Below, piece by piece: positions 51,042 to 64,000 of a DNA stretch of 64,000 bases (the first letter of the stretch is position 1; every line of letters begins with the position of its first letter). The position numbers and the translations under genes were made by a program. The notes below the pieces were generated by a model. That model was not told the origin of the DNA. It saw only the letters and a list, made by a program, of their open reading frames with translations, and made no database searches. Location of the stretch: positions 1-64,000 of the forward strand of contig JAAXZN010000019.1 in the NCBI GenBank assembly GCA_012719855.1, in the 5' to 3' direction. This DNA is from Serratia liquefaciens. Lineage in GTDB: Bacteria; Pseudomonadota; Gammaproteobacteria; Enterobacterales; Enterobacteriaceae.

Positions 51042-52514
51042 ATGGATAAACTAACACCGCTCAAACCTGTCCCTTCCCTGTGTGCTGTCGCCGCCGCTCT
51101 GCTTATCTGGTTTGTGATCCCGGTTCCCGAAGGGGTTGCGCCCAATGCCTGGCATCTGCTGGCGCTGTTTATCGGCACTATCATCGCCATCATCGGCAAG
51201 GCAATGCCGATCGGTGCCGTTTCTATCGTGGCCATTGCACTGGTGGCCGTAACCGGCGTCACTAACCCCGGCAAACCGGGCGCGGCGCTGAATGATGCGC
51301 TCAGCGGGTTCTCCAACCAGTTGATTTGGCTGATCGGTTTTTCGATCATGATCTCGCTTAGCCTGAACAAAACCGGGCTGGGGGCGCGTATTGGCTACTA
51401 CTTTATTTCGTTGTTCGGCAAGAAGACGCTGGGGATCGCCTATGCATTGACGCTGGCGGAAACCACCCTGGCGCCGGTCACCCCAAGCAATACCGCCCGA
51501 GGCGGCGGGATTATCCACCCGATCATGAAGTCAATCGCCGACAGCTTCGGCTCCCGGCCCGATCTGAACACCTCCGGTAAAATTGGCCGCTATCTGTCGC
51601 TGGTGAATTACAACATCAACCCCATCACGTCGGCGATGTTTATCACGGCTACTGCGCCCAACCCGTTGATCGTCAGCCTGATAGCCAAAGGTACGCACGG
51701 CAACTTCGAACTCTCCTGGTCTATGTGGGCGATTGCCGCGCTGGTGCCGGGCGTGTGTTCGTTGATCGTCATGCCGCTGGTTATTTATCTGCTGTATCCG
51801 CCGGAGGTGAAAAGCACCCCGGACGCGCCGCGTTTCGCTCGCGACAAGTTACAGGCTTTGGGCCCGGTCACTTTGCCGGAGAAAATCACCCTGGCAGTGT
51901 TTGCCCTGCTGCTGGTGCTGTGGGCGGGTATCCCGGCGATGATCTTTGGCCCGGCGCTGGCGGTTAACCCAACCACGGCCGCGCTGATTGGCCTGGCGGT
52001 ACTGTTGGCGACCGGCGTGTTGAGTTGGGAGGACGTGTTGAAGCACAAAGGTGCCTGGGACACGGTGGTGTGGTTCTCCGCGCTGGTGATGATGGCCAGC
52101 TTCCTCGGCAAGTTGGGGTTGATCGGTTGGCTGTCGCAGACCGTGGGCAGCGGCATTGATCATATGGGGATGAGCTGGGTGGGCGGTACCGTGCTGCTGA
52201 CCATCATCTATCTGTATTCGCACTACTTCTTTGCCAGCACCACCGCACACGTCACCGCCATGTTTGCCGCTTTCTTTGCCGCCGGCGTTGCGCTCGGGGC
52301 GCCACCGGCGCTGTTGGGCCTGATCCTGGCGTTTTCGTCTTCTCTGATGATGTCACTGACCCACTATGGTACCGGGACGGCACCGATCATTTTCGGTTCC
52401 GGCTATGTGACGCTGGGCGAATGGTGGAAAGCCGGTTTTGTGATGAGCGTGATTAACCTGCTGATTTGGATGTTAATTGGCGGGGCCTGGTGGAAGTGGC
52501 TGGGTTACTGGTGA
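51042..52514 (+). CDS. DASS-family divalent anion:Na+ symporter (CitT/TtdT/dicarboxylate type)
   Basis: A 490-residue membrane transporter of the divalent-anion:sodium symporter family. It has about twelve to fourteen helices, with the conserved ITSAMFITATAPNPL (about 197-211) and SNTARGGGIIHP (about 150) substrate/sodium motifs. It is closest in appearance to the CitT/TtdT subgroup, so citrate, tartrate, succinate or 2-oxoglutarate are candidates. It is inserted between setA and leuD, which are neighbours in E. coli, and shares a bidirectional terminator with leuD. The ribosome-binding site is weak (GTGGG), and a long inverted repeat lies in the leader. Confidence 0.87.
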   Translation: MDKLTPLKPVPSLCAVAAALLIWFVIPVPEGVAPNAWHLLALFIGTIIAIIGKAMPIGAVSIVAIALVAVTGVTNPGKPGAALNDALSGFSNQLIWLIGFSIMISLSLNKTGLGARIGYYFISLFGKKTLGIAYALTLAETTLAPVTPSNTARGGGIIHPIMKSIADSFGSRPDLNTSGKIGRYLSLVNYNINPITSAMFITATAPNPLIVSLIAKGTHGNFELSWSMWAIAALVPGVCSLIVMPLVIYLLYPPEVKSTPDAPRFARDKLQALGPVTLPEKITLAVFALLLVLWAGIPAMIFGPALAVNPTTAALIGLAVLLATGVLSWEDVLKHKGAWDTVVWFSALVMMASFLGKLGLIGWLSQTVGSGIDHMGMSWVGGTVLLTIIYLYSHYFFASTTAHVTAMFAAFFAAGVALGAPPALLGLILAFSSSLMMSLTHYGTGTAPIIFGSGYVTLGEWWKAGFVMSVINLLIWMLIGGAWWKWLGYW

Positions 52515-52515
52515 T

Positions 52516-52545
52516 AAAAAAACACCCGCCAGACGGCGGGTGTTT
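52516..52545. terminator. Bidirectional terminator between the DASS gene and leuD
   Basis: AACACCCGCC, loop AGAC, GGCGGGTGTT. On the minus strand it is followed by a run of seven T, making it a strong terminator for leuABCD. On the plus strand the T run is shorter. Confidence 0.87.
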
Positions 52546-52550
52546 GCTGT

Positions 52551-53153
52551 TCAGTTCAGGAAGGCCAGCTGCTGCGCCTCGTAGCGAGAAATATCCGCTT
52601 CGTGCTGCAGCGTCAGGCCGATGCTGTCCAGCCCATGGATCATGCAGTGGCGGCGGAAGCTGTCGATCTCAAACGGGTAGCTTTTGCCACCGGCATTGAC
52701 CGTCTGATTCTCCAGGTCGACCACGAATTCAACCCCTTCGTTGTCTGCAACCAGGTTGAACAGCTCATCGACCTGCTGTTCGCTCAAAGTAACCGGCAGC
52801 AGCTGGTTGTTGAACGAGTTGCCGTAGAAGATATCGGCGAAGCTTGGTGCAATCACCACTTTGAAACCGTAATCGGTCAGTGCCCACGGAGCGTGCTCGC
52901 GTGAGGAGCCACAGCCAAAGTTTTCACGCGCCAGCAGGATGCTGGCACCTTTGTAGCGCGGCTTGTTCAGCACGAACTCAGGGTTTGGCTGCTGGCCGGC
53001 GTCGTCGAGGAAGCGCCAGTCGTTAAACAGGTGCTGGCCGAAGCCGGTACGCGTCACTTTCTGTAAAAACTGTTTTGGAATGATGGCGTCGGTGTCGACG
53101 TTAGCCGCGTCCAGAGGCACGACTAAACCAATATGTTGAGTAAATTTAGACAC
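52551..53153 (-). CDS. leuD: 3-isopropylmalate dehydratase small subunit
   Basis: A 200-residue subunit (E. coli 201) with the swivelling aconitase-type domain; it forms isopropylmalate isomerase with Leu[21 protein letters not shown] and [13 protein letters not shown] are the conserved substrate-contact stretches. It starts nine bases after the leuC stop and is the last gene of leuLABCD. Confidence 0.96.
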   Translation of the reverse strand: MSKFTQHIGLVVPLDAANVDTDAIIPKQFLQKVTRTGFGQHLFNDWRFLDDAGQQPNPEFVLNKPRYKGASILLARENFGCGSSREHAPWALTDYGFKVVIAPSFADIFYGNSFNNQLLPVTLSEQQVDELFNLVADNEGVEFVVDLENQTVNAGGKSYPFEIDSFRRHCMIHGLDSIGLTLQHEADISRYEAQQLAFLN

Positions 53154-53162
53154 GTTAGCCCC

Positions 53163-57233
<4,071 letters not shown>

Positions 57234-57272
57234 CGGGTGGTTCCTTATCGTGTTTATTTCACGCTAAGCGGG

Positions 57273-57303
57273 TAAAAAAAAACCCGCGCAGTAGCGCGGG
57301 TTT
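57273..57303 (-). terminator. leu operon attenuator
   Basis: On the minus strand AACCCGCGC, loop TACT, GCGCGGGTT and then a long T run. It lies between leuL and leuA in the position of the E. coli leucine attenuator. Confidence 0.93.
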
Positions 57304-57322
57304 GTTATGAGGGTGGGTTGAA

Positions 57323-57406
57323 TCAGCTCTGAACTCCGTCCACCGGCATACCGCGCAAAGAAGATGCGTTAAGTAGTAGGCCTAGTAGACGGTAAGTGCG
57401 GTTCAT
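57323..57406 (-). CDS. leuL: leu operon leader peptide
   Basis: A 27-codon leader, MNRTYRLLGLLLNASSLRG and then MPVDGVQS. LLGLLLNASSLRG resembles the E. coli LeuL segment GLLLLNASSLRG. Four of its five clustered leucines use the rare codon CTA (CTA CTA GGC CTA CTA CTT), which sharpens the response to charged leucyl-tRNA. The downstream attenuator is at 57273-57303. Confidence 0.93.
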   Translation of the reverse strand: MNRTYRLLGLLLNASSLRGMPVDGVQS

Positions 57407-58089
57407 GGCGGTTCAACTCTCTAAATAATTTCGTTGTCTAATTTGATACGTTATTGGCCTAACTATGTCAACACCTGATTGAAAATGAGGGTACTCCTTA
57501 GAGTCCGATTAACGCACCCGCAGCAACAGACGATAGTTCGGTGAAAAATGACATTGTCAGAGAAAAGGTGAAGGCGGATTTGCGGCCCGGTTAGCATAAA
57601 CGAAATGAATATATATCCTCGCAATTGCTTCTGAGGGACAGTGCGTTAAAATTAAAGATGCAAAACAACGGGAGCCGTGCTAGCCAGCGTTGAAGGTGGC
57701 ATTTTTTTATTGTTGGCATCAATGCTTTTCGGTGATTTATATTTTTTGTGAATTATTTATGGGACTAAATAGGGGCGGTAAGTCACAGGTTTTCGATTGG
57801 GTGATACGTGTTTTTGAATATTGCTTGTCGGAGGGTGAAAGAAAATGGTTTGTTACTGCATGTTATTAAATATAAGAGTTTCATGTTTTTTACTGGGAGG
57901 TGAATGATAAATCTGTTGAAAACCGGATTTTGGCTTTTAACCATGTTTATAAACAGGACGATACTTGAGCCCGATGTTACATGAACGGAGCGAGAGATAA
58001 CTAATTCTTCCCGGTGTGATTAATGCCACAATTTTGTTGTTTTAATTATGCCTGATGAATTATCTACACAGGACTTAGTGGAGTGGGAT
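57407..58089. other. AT-rich leuL-leuO intergenic region
   Basis: About 680 bases without a supported gene. The leuL promoter must lie at the left end. The rest becomes strongly AT-rich towards leuO, as in E. coli and Salmonella, where this region is bound and silenced by H-NS and relieved by LeuO. A small palindrome TGACA-T-TGTCA is at 57549-57559. No RNA gene is recognised. Confidence 0.6.
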
Positions 58090-59037
58090 ATGTCGGAATG
58101 TAATTCAGGAGTTATCATTGATAAGGACGCCACTGATATTCATTTACGCAGTGTCGATCTGAACTTGCTCACCGTGTTCGATGCCGTGATGCAGATGCAA
58201 AATATTACCCGGGCTGCGGGTTTTTTGGGAATGTCACAACCGGCAGTCAGCAATGCGGTTGCGCGGTTGAAACTGATGTTTAACGATGAGCTGTTCGTAC
58301 GCTGTGGACGTGGTATTCAACCGACGGCACGAGCCCGACAGCTGTTTGGGCCCGTCAGGCAAGCTTTGCAGTTGGTGCAAAATGAGCTGCCGGGCGCGGA
58401 GTTCGAACCCTTCACCAGTGAACGTGTTTTCTCCATCGCCATCTGCAGCCCGCTTGATCTGCGACTGGGGGCCGGAATAATCAATCACTTGAGGGAAATT
58501 GCCCCGCAAACTCATTTAAAAATAAAATCCTATATAAGCAATAATATCGATAATCAATTACGTTATCAGGAAGTCGAGTTTGTGATTGGTTATGCCAGTT
58601 TTGATCCGACAGAGTTTAAAAGTGTGGCGATTTTTGACGATGAGTTAGTGTTGGTTACCGCCAGAAAACATCCCAGAATTGGAACGGATATTACGCCTGA
58701 ACAGATTATGTCAGAGCAGCATGCTGTAGTTTCACTGGAGAGTTTTTACTCTTTTAGCAAACCTTACTATATAGAAGAAGCAATGCAGCGCCTCGTGGCT
58801 CAGCAATGTACCGATTTATACAGCGTATTGAATATGGTTTCCAATACCCACATGATGGCAATTGTTCCGGCATGGTTGGCCCAGCAACAGTCGGAAGCAT
58901 TGCAATTGCAGTTTGTTCCATTACCCTGGAATGAAAAAAAGGTCACCTGTTATCTGTCTTGGCATGAATCGGCAGAGCGTGATAAGGGCCATCAATGGAT
59001 GAAAATCCAGCTTGGTCAGTCTGATATATCGGAGTAA
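58090..59037 (+). CDS. leuO: LysR-type regulator LeuO
   Basis: A 315-residue regulator (E. coli 314). The DNA-binding domain carries [22 protein letters not shown] and [14 protein letters not shown]; the C-terminal effector domain ends in [18 protein letters not shown], nearly as in E. coli. I choose the ATG at 58090, preceded by GGAG with six bases between, because it leaves exactly 21 residues before VDLNLL, as in E. coli; the ATG at 58048 lacks a binding site. LeuO antagonises H-NS at many stress and virulence loci. The flanking DNA is AT-rich, consistent with H-NS silencing. Confidence 0.95.
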   Translation: MSECNSGVIIDKDATDIHLRSVDLNLLTVFDAVMQMQNITRAAGFLGMSQPAVSNAVARLKLMFNDELFVRCGRGIQPTARARQLFGPVRQALQLVQNELPGAEFEPFTSERVFSIAICSPLDLRLGAGIINHLREIAPQTHLKIKSYISNNIDNQLRYQEVEFVIGYASFDPTEFKSVAIFDDELVLVTARKHPRIGTDITPEQIMSEQHAVVSLESFYSFSKPYYIEEAMQRLVAQQCTDLYSVLNMVSNTHMMAIVPAWLAQQQSEALQLQFVPLPWNEKKVTCYLSWHESAERDKGHQWMKIQLGQSDISE

Positions 59038-59500
59038 GTCAGTCTATTATTACCCCCATGGTGGTAATGTCCCATTGGGGGGTAATTTACACTGCCGATT
59101 TATTAAGAATTATCTTGGTATTATCTAAGGGGTTTCTTTATTTCAGCACTCTGGATGAATTCATTTATAATAATTTAGACGGTTTCATTAAAAAATATCG
59201 ATATAAAATTATATACTGAAATGTTATTCATACCTGGTTTTTATCTCTGTTCTCGGGTGGGCTTTTCGGCCTTGCATTTTGTGGCCTGGATAAAACCTTT
59301 TCCTCCCCTTTTTGTCCAACGATGAGACGCGGTGAAATTAACCTGAGTTTTGGCTCACACTTCTACGCTGAAATCTCTTTTCCCGCCGCCTGAGAGTAGG
59401 TAGACTGCGCGAAAAAAAGTAAACACGTGTAAGCTGAGATGTGAGAAGAGGTTATCTCGTACTCCGCTAACTGTTTGATTCATTTCAGGCTTAGAGCGCT
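59038..59500. other. Intergenic region between leuO and the acyl-CoA synthetase gene
   Basis: A 463-base non-coding stretch, AT-rich at the left. It holds the post-leuO hairpin and, nearer the ligase gene, a short palindrome ACACGTGT (59423-59430). It must contain the promoter of the ligase gene. No coding sequence is supported. Confidence 0.5.
59049..59086 (+). terminator. Hairpin after leuO, possible terminator
   Basis: ATTACCCCCATGG opposite CCATTGGGGGGTAAT with about ten bases in the loop and one bulge. It starts 12 bases after the leuO stop. No proper T run follows, so its efficiency as a terminator is doubtful. Confidence 0.5.
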
Positions 59501-61303
59501 ATGATCAATAATCTGCTGCAATACCATTTGACTCACCGTATACAGCACCAAATTTCTCACCGTGCCGATCGCATTGCTTTTCGCCAATGGTCTCCCCAGG
59601 GGGAGACCCAAATGACCTGGAAACAGGTCGATACTCATATCAATCTCATCGCCAGTGCGCTGTTGGCATTGGGTGCCGACGTGCAGGAACGTATCGCGAT
59701 TTTTGCCAATAACTGCATAGCCTGGTCGCTGACGGATTTGGCCATTCTGCAATTACGTGGCGTGAGCGTGCCGCTGTACGCCACCAACACGCCGGCCCAG
59801 GCGGCTTTTATCATCAATGACGCCGATATCCGTATTCTGTTCGTCGGCGAGCAGGCTCAACTGGATGCCGCCATCGCGCTGCGCGGTGTGTGTCCGCAAC
59901 TGAGCCACATTATTGTATTTGATGACAGCGTCGACCTGCATGGCTGTGAGATCGCCCAACACCTGAGTACCTTTGAACGTGAAGTCGACGTAGCGGCGTT
60001 CTCATCTCAATTGCAGCAACGCGTAGCCGATTGCGATCTGCGGGATCTCTTCACGCTGATCTATACCTCCGGCACCACCGGCGAACCCAAGGGCGTGATG
60101 CTGGATTACCGAAATCTGGCCGCACAGCTTTATCTGCATGATGAGCGGCTGACGGTGAATGAAGAGGATGTGTCTCTCAGTTTCCTGCCGATGTCACACG
60201 TGTTTGAACGTGCCTGGAGCTTTTTCATCATGCACTCTGGCGCGCAAAACGTGTTCTTACCGAATACCGATTGGGTGCGCGAAGCCATGGCGGCGGTGCG
60301 TCCAACACTGATGTGCGCGGTGCCGCGCTTTTACGAAAAAATCTTCAGTGCAGTGCATGAAAAGGTCGCGCGCGCGCCCTGGCTGCGCCGGGCATTGTTC
60401 CATTGGGCGATTGTCTGCGGTGAGCGCAAGTTCCTGCAGGAGCGCGCCGGCAAGCCATTGGGCAAGCTATTCGATCTTTCTCATCGCTGGGCCGATAAAC
60501 TGGTGCTGAGCAAGTTGCGCGGTATCCTTGGTGGACGAGTGCGCTTCTTGCCGGCTGCGGGCGCCAAACTGGACGACAATGTCATCCTGTTTTTCCAGGC
60601 GATGGGCGTTAACATCAAATACGGCTATGGCATGACCGAAACCTGCGCCACCGTTTCCTGTTGGGAAGAGGGCAATTTCCGCTTTGGCTCTATTGGCAAG
60701 CCCTTGCCGGGGGTAGAAGTGCGCATTGGCGAGGAGAATGAAATTCAGGTGCGTGGGCCGGTGGTGATGCGCGGCTATTTCAATAAACCGCTGGAAACCG
60801 CCGCCTCCTTTACCGAGGATGGCTGGTTGAAGACCGGCGATGCCGGCGCCATGGACGAAGGCGGCAACCTGTTTATCACCGAACGCCTGAAGGATTTGAT
60901 GAAAACTTCCGGCGGCAAGTACATAGCTCCGCAGATGCTGGAAGGCACGCTGGCGCAGGATCGCTTTATCGAGCAGGTGGCGATCATCGCCGATGCGCGT
61001 AAATTCGTTTCCGCCCTGATCGTGCCTAGCTTTGAATCCCTGGAAGAGTATGCGAAATCTATCAATCTCAAGTATCAGGATCGGATCGAGCTGTTGCGTA
61101 ACAGCCATATTCTGGAGATGTTTGAAAGCCGCCTGCGTGAGATGCAAAAAGAGCTGGCGCGGTTTGAACAGGTAAAAAGGTTTACTTTGTTGCCTGCTGC
61201 CTTCTCGATGGAGTTGGGCGAGCTGACGCCAACGCTGAAGCTGCGACGTAAGGTCATTTCACAGCGCTATCAGCGTGAAATTGACTCCATGTACCAGGAT
61301 TAG
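59501..61303 (+). CDS. Long-chain acyl-CoA synthetase (AMP-forming), FadD15/FAA1-like
   Basis: A 600-residue ANL-superfamily ligase. The P-loop YTSGTTGEPKGVML is at about residues 188-201, followed by YGMTET near 373, and the hinge-type motif in GWLKTGDAG and ERLKDLMKTSGGKYIAPQ near 445-470. It activates a fatty acid as acyl-adenylate and passes it to CoA. It belongs to the 600-residue FAA1/FadD15 branch rather than E. coli FadD (561). It sits between leuO and ilvI, which adjoin in E. coli. Chain-length preference and role are unknown, and it has no partner genes alongside. Confidence 0.85.
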   Translation: MINNLLQYHLTHRIQHQISHRADRIAFRQWSPQGETQMTWKQVDTHINLIASALLALGADVQERIAIFANNCIAWSLTDLAILQLRGVSVPLYATNTPAQAAFIINDADIRILFVGEQAQLDAAIALRGVCPQLSHIIVFDDSVDLHGCEIAQHLSTFEREVDVAAFSSQLQQRVADCDLRDLFTLIYTSGTTGEPKGVMLDYRNLAAQLYLHDERLTVNEEDVSLSFLPMSHVFERAWSFFIMHSGAQNVFLPNTDWVREAMAAVRPTLMCAVPRFYEKIFSAVHEKVARAPWLRRALFHWAIVCGERKFLQERAGKPLGKLFDLSHRWADKLVLSKLRGILGGRVRFLPAAGAKLDDNVILFFQAMGVNIKYGYGMTETCATVSCWEEGNFRFGSIGKPLPGVEVRIGEENEIQVRGPVVMRGYFNKPLETAASFTEDGWLKTGDAGAMDEGGNLFITERLKDLMKTSGGKYIAPQMLEGTLAQDRFIEQVAIIADARKFVSALIVPSFESLEEYAKSINLKYQDRIELLRNSHILEMFESRLREMQKELARFEQVKRFTLLPAAFSMELGELTPTLKLRRKVISQRYQREIDSMYQD

Positions 61304-61625
61304 CTCAGAAGCTTTCGCCTGACGGAGTGTTCGGCGAAAAAAACAGCGTAATTCTTGCCTGATATAGTTCTGTAATTCCTCGCCTGATTGGAACAATGCC
61401 TAGCCCCAGCCGCTAGCGGCTAGTGCATTGTTTCTGTAAACCCCGGATCCCCAGCCGCTTGGCAATAACCATTCTATTGCTGAGTCTTTTTGCTGTTTGC
61501 CTGCCCAATATTCTGACGTTATGTTAATCAGTTAGAATCAATCCACAAAAACTTTGGGGCAATGCCCCACAGCAGGCGCTACGTTCCGGCGCCAGACAAG
61601 AATAAGTAAGCCTGGAGGCAAACCC
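61304..61625. other. ilvIH upstream region with repeats and a long hairpin
   Basis: A 322-base non-coding region expected to contain the ilvIH promoter and Lrp sites. Visible structure: a hairpin at 61392-61432 with a 14-bp stem, direct repeats GTAATTCTTGCCTGAT (61348-61363) and GTAATTCCTCGCCTGAT (61372-61388), and two copies of CCCCAGCCGCT (about 61404-61414 and 61449-61459). No leader peptide rich in branched-chain codons was found. Confidence 0.6.
61392..61432 (+). repeat. Long hairpin in the ilvIH leader region
   Basis: AACAATGCCTAGCC pairs with GGCTAG-T-GCATTGTT (14 bp, one bulged T, 12-base loop). The loop and right arm also contain a competing perfect palindrome AGCCGCTAGCGGCT (61408-61421), so two folds are possible. 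Only a short T run follows. Confidence 0.6.
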
Positions 61626-63344
61626 ATGGAGATGTTGTCAGGAGCCGAGATGGTCGTCCGATCGTTGATCGATCAGGGCGTTAAGCATGTATTCGGATAT
61701 CCGGGCGGGGCGGTACTCGATATTTACGATGCCCTGCATACGGTCGGAGGCATCGATCACATATTGGTGCGCCATGAACAGGGTGCAGTGCATATGGCCG
61801 ATGGCTATGCGCGCGCCACCGGTGAAGTCGGGGTGGTTCTGGTGACCTCAGGCCCGGGAGCGACCAACGCGATCACCGGTATTGCGACGGCCTATATGGA
61901 CTCTATCCCGATGGTGGTGCTTTCCGGACAGGTCCCCAGCTCGCTGATTGGTTACGATGCCTTCCAGGAGTGCGACATGGTCGGGATTTCTCGCCCAGTG
62001 GTCAAACACAGTTTCCTGGTGAAGCGCACCGAAGATATTCCCGGCATTTTGAAGAAAGCTTTCTACCTGGCCTCTACCGGCCGCCCAGGTCCGGTGGTGA
62101 TTGATCTGCCGAAGGACATCGTTGGCCCGGCGGTAAGAATGCCTTATGCCTACCCGCAGGAAGTGAGCATGCGCTCCTATAACCCGACGGTGCAGGGCCA
62201 CCGCGGGCAGATTAAACGCGCATTGCAAACTATCCTTACGGCCAAGAAGCCCGTGATGTACGTCGGTGGCGGCGCGATTAATTCGGCCTGTGAGGGCGAA
62301 TTGCTGGAGCTGGCGGAAAAACTGAATTTACCGGTTACCTGCACCCTGATGGGATTGGGCGCGTTTCCCGGCACGCACCGCCAGAGCGTCGGCATGCTCG
62401 GTATGCACGGAACTTACGAAGCCAACAAAACCATGCACCACTCTGATGTGATCTTTGCCGTCGGCGTGCGCTTTGACGACCGCACCACCAACAACCTGGC
62501 GAAATATTGCCCGGATGCCACCGTACTGCATATCGATATCGACCCTACCTCAATCTCCAAGACGGTGGATGCCGATATCCCGATCGTCGGCGATGCCAGG
62601 CAGGTGTTGACCCAGATGCTGGAATTGTTGGCGCAGGAGGACAAAACGCAGGATCACGATGCGCTGCGCGATTGGTGGCAGTCTATTGAACAGTGGCGCG
62701 CGCGCGACTGCCTGGGCTACGACAAAAACAGCGGTACCATCAAGCCACAGGCCGTGATTGAAACCCTGCATCGGCTGACCAAGGGCGACGCTTACGTCAC
62801 CTCCGATGTTGGCCAGCACCAGATGTTCGCCGCACTTTACTACCCGTTCGACAAGCCACGCCGTTGGATCAACTCCGGCGGGCTGGGCACCATGGGCTTT
62901 GGCCTGCCTGCCGCGCTGGGCGTCAAGCTGGCATTGCCTGATGAAACCGTGGTGTGCGTGACCGGCGACGGCAGTATCCAGATGAATATCCAGGAGCTTT
63001 CCACCGCATTGCAGTACAACCTGCCGGTGATCGTAGTGAACCTCAATAACCGCTATCTGGGGATGGTGAAGCAGTGGCAGGACATGATCTACTCTGGCCG
63101 TCACTCCCAGTCCTATATGGATTCCCTGCCGGACTTCGTCAAGCTGGCGGAGGCGTACGGTCATGTGGGCATCGCCATTCGTACGCCGGATGAACTGGAA
63201 AGCAAACTGGCGCAGGCGCTGGCAGAAAAAGAGCGCCTGGTATTTGTCGATGTGACCGTCGATGAGACCGAACATGTTTACCCGATGCAGATCCGCGGTG
63301 GAAGCATGGACGAAATGTGGTTAAGCAAAACGGAGAGGACCTGA
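61626..63344 (+). CDS. ilvI: Acetolactate synthase III catalytic subunit
   Basis: A 572-residue thiamine-diphosphate enzyme (E. coli IlvI 574). It begins [19 protein letters not shown] as in E. coli; the catalytic glutamate is in [19 protein letters not shown] near 48, and the ThDP motif [14 protein letters not shown] is near 445. It makes acetolactate and acetohydroxybutyrate for valine, leucine and isoleucine. The ATG at 61626 is preceded by GGAGG; the longer frame from 61554 is not family-like. Operon with ilvH, two bases downstream. Confidence 0.97.
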   Translation: MEMLSGAEMVVRSLIDQGVKHVFGYPGGAVLDIYDALHTVGGIDHILVRHEQGAVHMADGYARATGEVGVVLVTSGPGATNAITGIATAYMDSIPMVVLSGQVPSSLIGYDAFQECDMVGISRPVVKHSFLVKRTEDIPGILKKAFYLASTGRPGPVVIDLPKDIVGPAVRMPYAYPQEVSMRSYNPTVQGHRGQIKRALQTILTAKKPVMYVGGGAINSACEGELLELAEKLNLPVTCTLMGLGAFPGTHRQSVGMLGMHGTYEANKTMHHSDVIFAVGVRFDDRTTNNLAKYCPDATVLHIDIDPTSISKTVDADIPIVGDARQVLTQMLELLAQEDKTQDHDALRDWWQSIEQWRARDCLGYDKNSGTIKPQAVIETLHRLTKGDAYVTSDVGQHQMFAALYYPFDKPRRWINSGGLGTMGFGLPAALGVKLALPDETVVCVTGDGSIQMNIQELSTALQYNLPVIVVNLNNRYLGMVKQWQDMIYSGRHSQSYMDSLPDFVKLAEAYGHVGIAIRTPDELESKLAQALAEKERLVFVDVTVDETEHVYPMQIRGGSMDEMWLSKTERT

Positions 63345-63346
63345 TC

Positions 63347-63838
63347 ATGCGCCGAATTTTATCTGTCTTGTTGGAAAACGAATCCGGTGCGTTATCGCGT
63401 GTGGTGGGTTTGTTCTCTCAGCGTGGTTACAACATTGAAAGCCTGACGGTCGCGCCGACCGACGACCCTACGCTGTCGCGCATGACGATCCAAACCGTCG
63501 GCGATGAAAAGGTGCTGGAGCAGATCGAAAAGCAGCTGCATAAGCTGGTGGACGTGCTTCGCGTCAGCGAACTGGTGCAGGGCGCGCACGTCGAGCGTGA
63601 AATCATGTTGGTGAAGCTGCAGGCCAGCGGTTACGGGCGAGAGGAAGTGAAGCGCTGTGCCGATATTTTCCGCGGCCAGATCGTTGACGTTACCGCTACG
63701 CTGTACACCGTTCAACTGGCCGGCACCAGCGATAAGCTGGATGCGTTCCTGAGCGCGGTGCGTGAAGTGGCCGAAATTGTCGAAGTGGCGCGTTCCGGCG
63801 TGGTCGGCGTATCGCGCGGCGATAAAATCATGCGCTGA
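63347..63838 (+). CDS. ilvH: Acetolactate synthase III small (regulatory) subunit
   Basis: A 163-residue subunit, the same length as in E. coli. The N-terminal ACT domain ([20 protein letters not shown] and [12 protein letters not shown]) binds valine for feedback inhibition; the C-terminal domain from about residue 80 contacts IlvI. The Gly and Asn in SGALSRVV and GYNIESL, sites of known valine-resistance changes in E. coli, look wild type. The start lies two bases after the ilvI stop. A terminator follows. Confidence 0.97.
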   Translation: MRRILSVLLENESGALSRVVGLFSQRGYNIESLTVAPTDDPTLSRMTIQTVGDEKVLEQIEKQLHKLVDVLRVSELVQGAHVEREIMLVKLQASGYGREEVKRCADIFRGQIVDVTATLYTVQLAGTSDKLDAFLSAVREVAEIVEVARSGVVGVSRGDKIMR

Positions 63839-63860
63839 GGAGTGAGATTGGCGTAACCTG

Positions 63861-63892
63861 AGGGCGCGGCCAGGCTGCGCCCTTTGTTTTTC
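63861..63892 (+). terminator. ilvIH terminator
   Basis: AGGGCGC, a nine-base loop, GCGCCCT and then TTGTTTTT. It starts 22 bases after the ilvH stop. The remaining bases to 64000 show no gene and probably begin the control region of the next gene (cra/fruR in E. coli order, not seen here). Confidence 0.85.
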
Positions 63893-64000
63893 GGCGTTTT
63901 TTGCCCGTTTGCTGGCACCTTTCGGCAAAAGCGGTTGCTAGGCAGAGTTTTCTGCTGTTAGATCGCAGAGGCTGGATTGAATAACCGCACAGGATGCGAT

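Overview
The window is chromosomal DNA from a member of the Enterobacterales, most likely Serratia or a close relative. That rests on the high-GC coding style, near-identity of many proteins to their E. coli counterparts, and an E. coli-like gene order: dapB, carAB, kefFC, folA, apaH-apaG-rsmA-pdxA-surA-lptD, djlA, rluA, rapA, polB, yabI, thiQPB, sgrR/sgrS, setA, leuDCBA, leuO, ilvIH. The genus is inferred from overall character and was not tested by any search. I saw no tRNA, rRNA, insertion sequence, prophage or CRISPR array.

Left arm (1-13.4 kb) is accessory. A LysR-type regulator diverges from isnA-isnB-glycosyltransferase, a cassette of the rhabduscin/byelyankacin type that should make a glycosylated tyrosine-derived vinyl isonitrile. 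Next, on the minus strand, is an eight-gene sugar/sugar-acid catabolic cluster: FCD-type GntR regulator, KDGal kinase, KDPGal aldolase, GalP-like sugar porter, ACS-type organic anion transporter, IlvD/EDD dehydratase, DapA-family lyase and a short-chain dehydrogenase. Together they look like an oxidative (De Ley-Doudoroff-like) route from galactose or a related sugar to pyruvate and glyceraldehyde-3-phosphate, with the exact substrate unknown. Several striking palindromes sit at the control regions of both clusters.

The centre (13.6-41.8 kb) is the conserved backbone: lysine synthesis (dapB), carbamoyl phosphate synthesis (carAB, with tandem ARG boxes), glutathione-gated K+ efflux (kefFC), a LysE-type exporter divergent from the yjjPB exporter pair, folA, a Tat-exported PhoX phosphatase preceded by a candidate Pho box, then the outer-membrane/cofactor/rRNA-modification operon lptD-surA-pdxA-rsmA-apaG-apaH, djlA, rluA, rapA, polB and yabI.

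The right arm (41.8-64 kb) is dominated by branched-chain amino-acid synthesis. It contains both ilvBN (with its ivbL attenuation leader) and ilvIH, about 18 kb apart, and leuLABCD plus leuO between them. Interleaved are the thiamine uptake operon thiBPQ with a TPP riboswitch, the sugar-phosphate stress module sgrR-sgrS/sgrT-setA, a DASS-family dicarboxylate transporter and a long-chain acyl-CoA synthetase. Relative to E. coli, ilvBN, the DASS transporter, phoX, yjjPB and the acyl-CoA synthetase are additions at conserved junctions, and araBADC is absent between polB and yabI.

Real start codons were chosen from ribosome-binding sites and family length. All functions are inferred from protein family resemblance recognised by eye.
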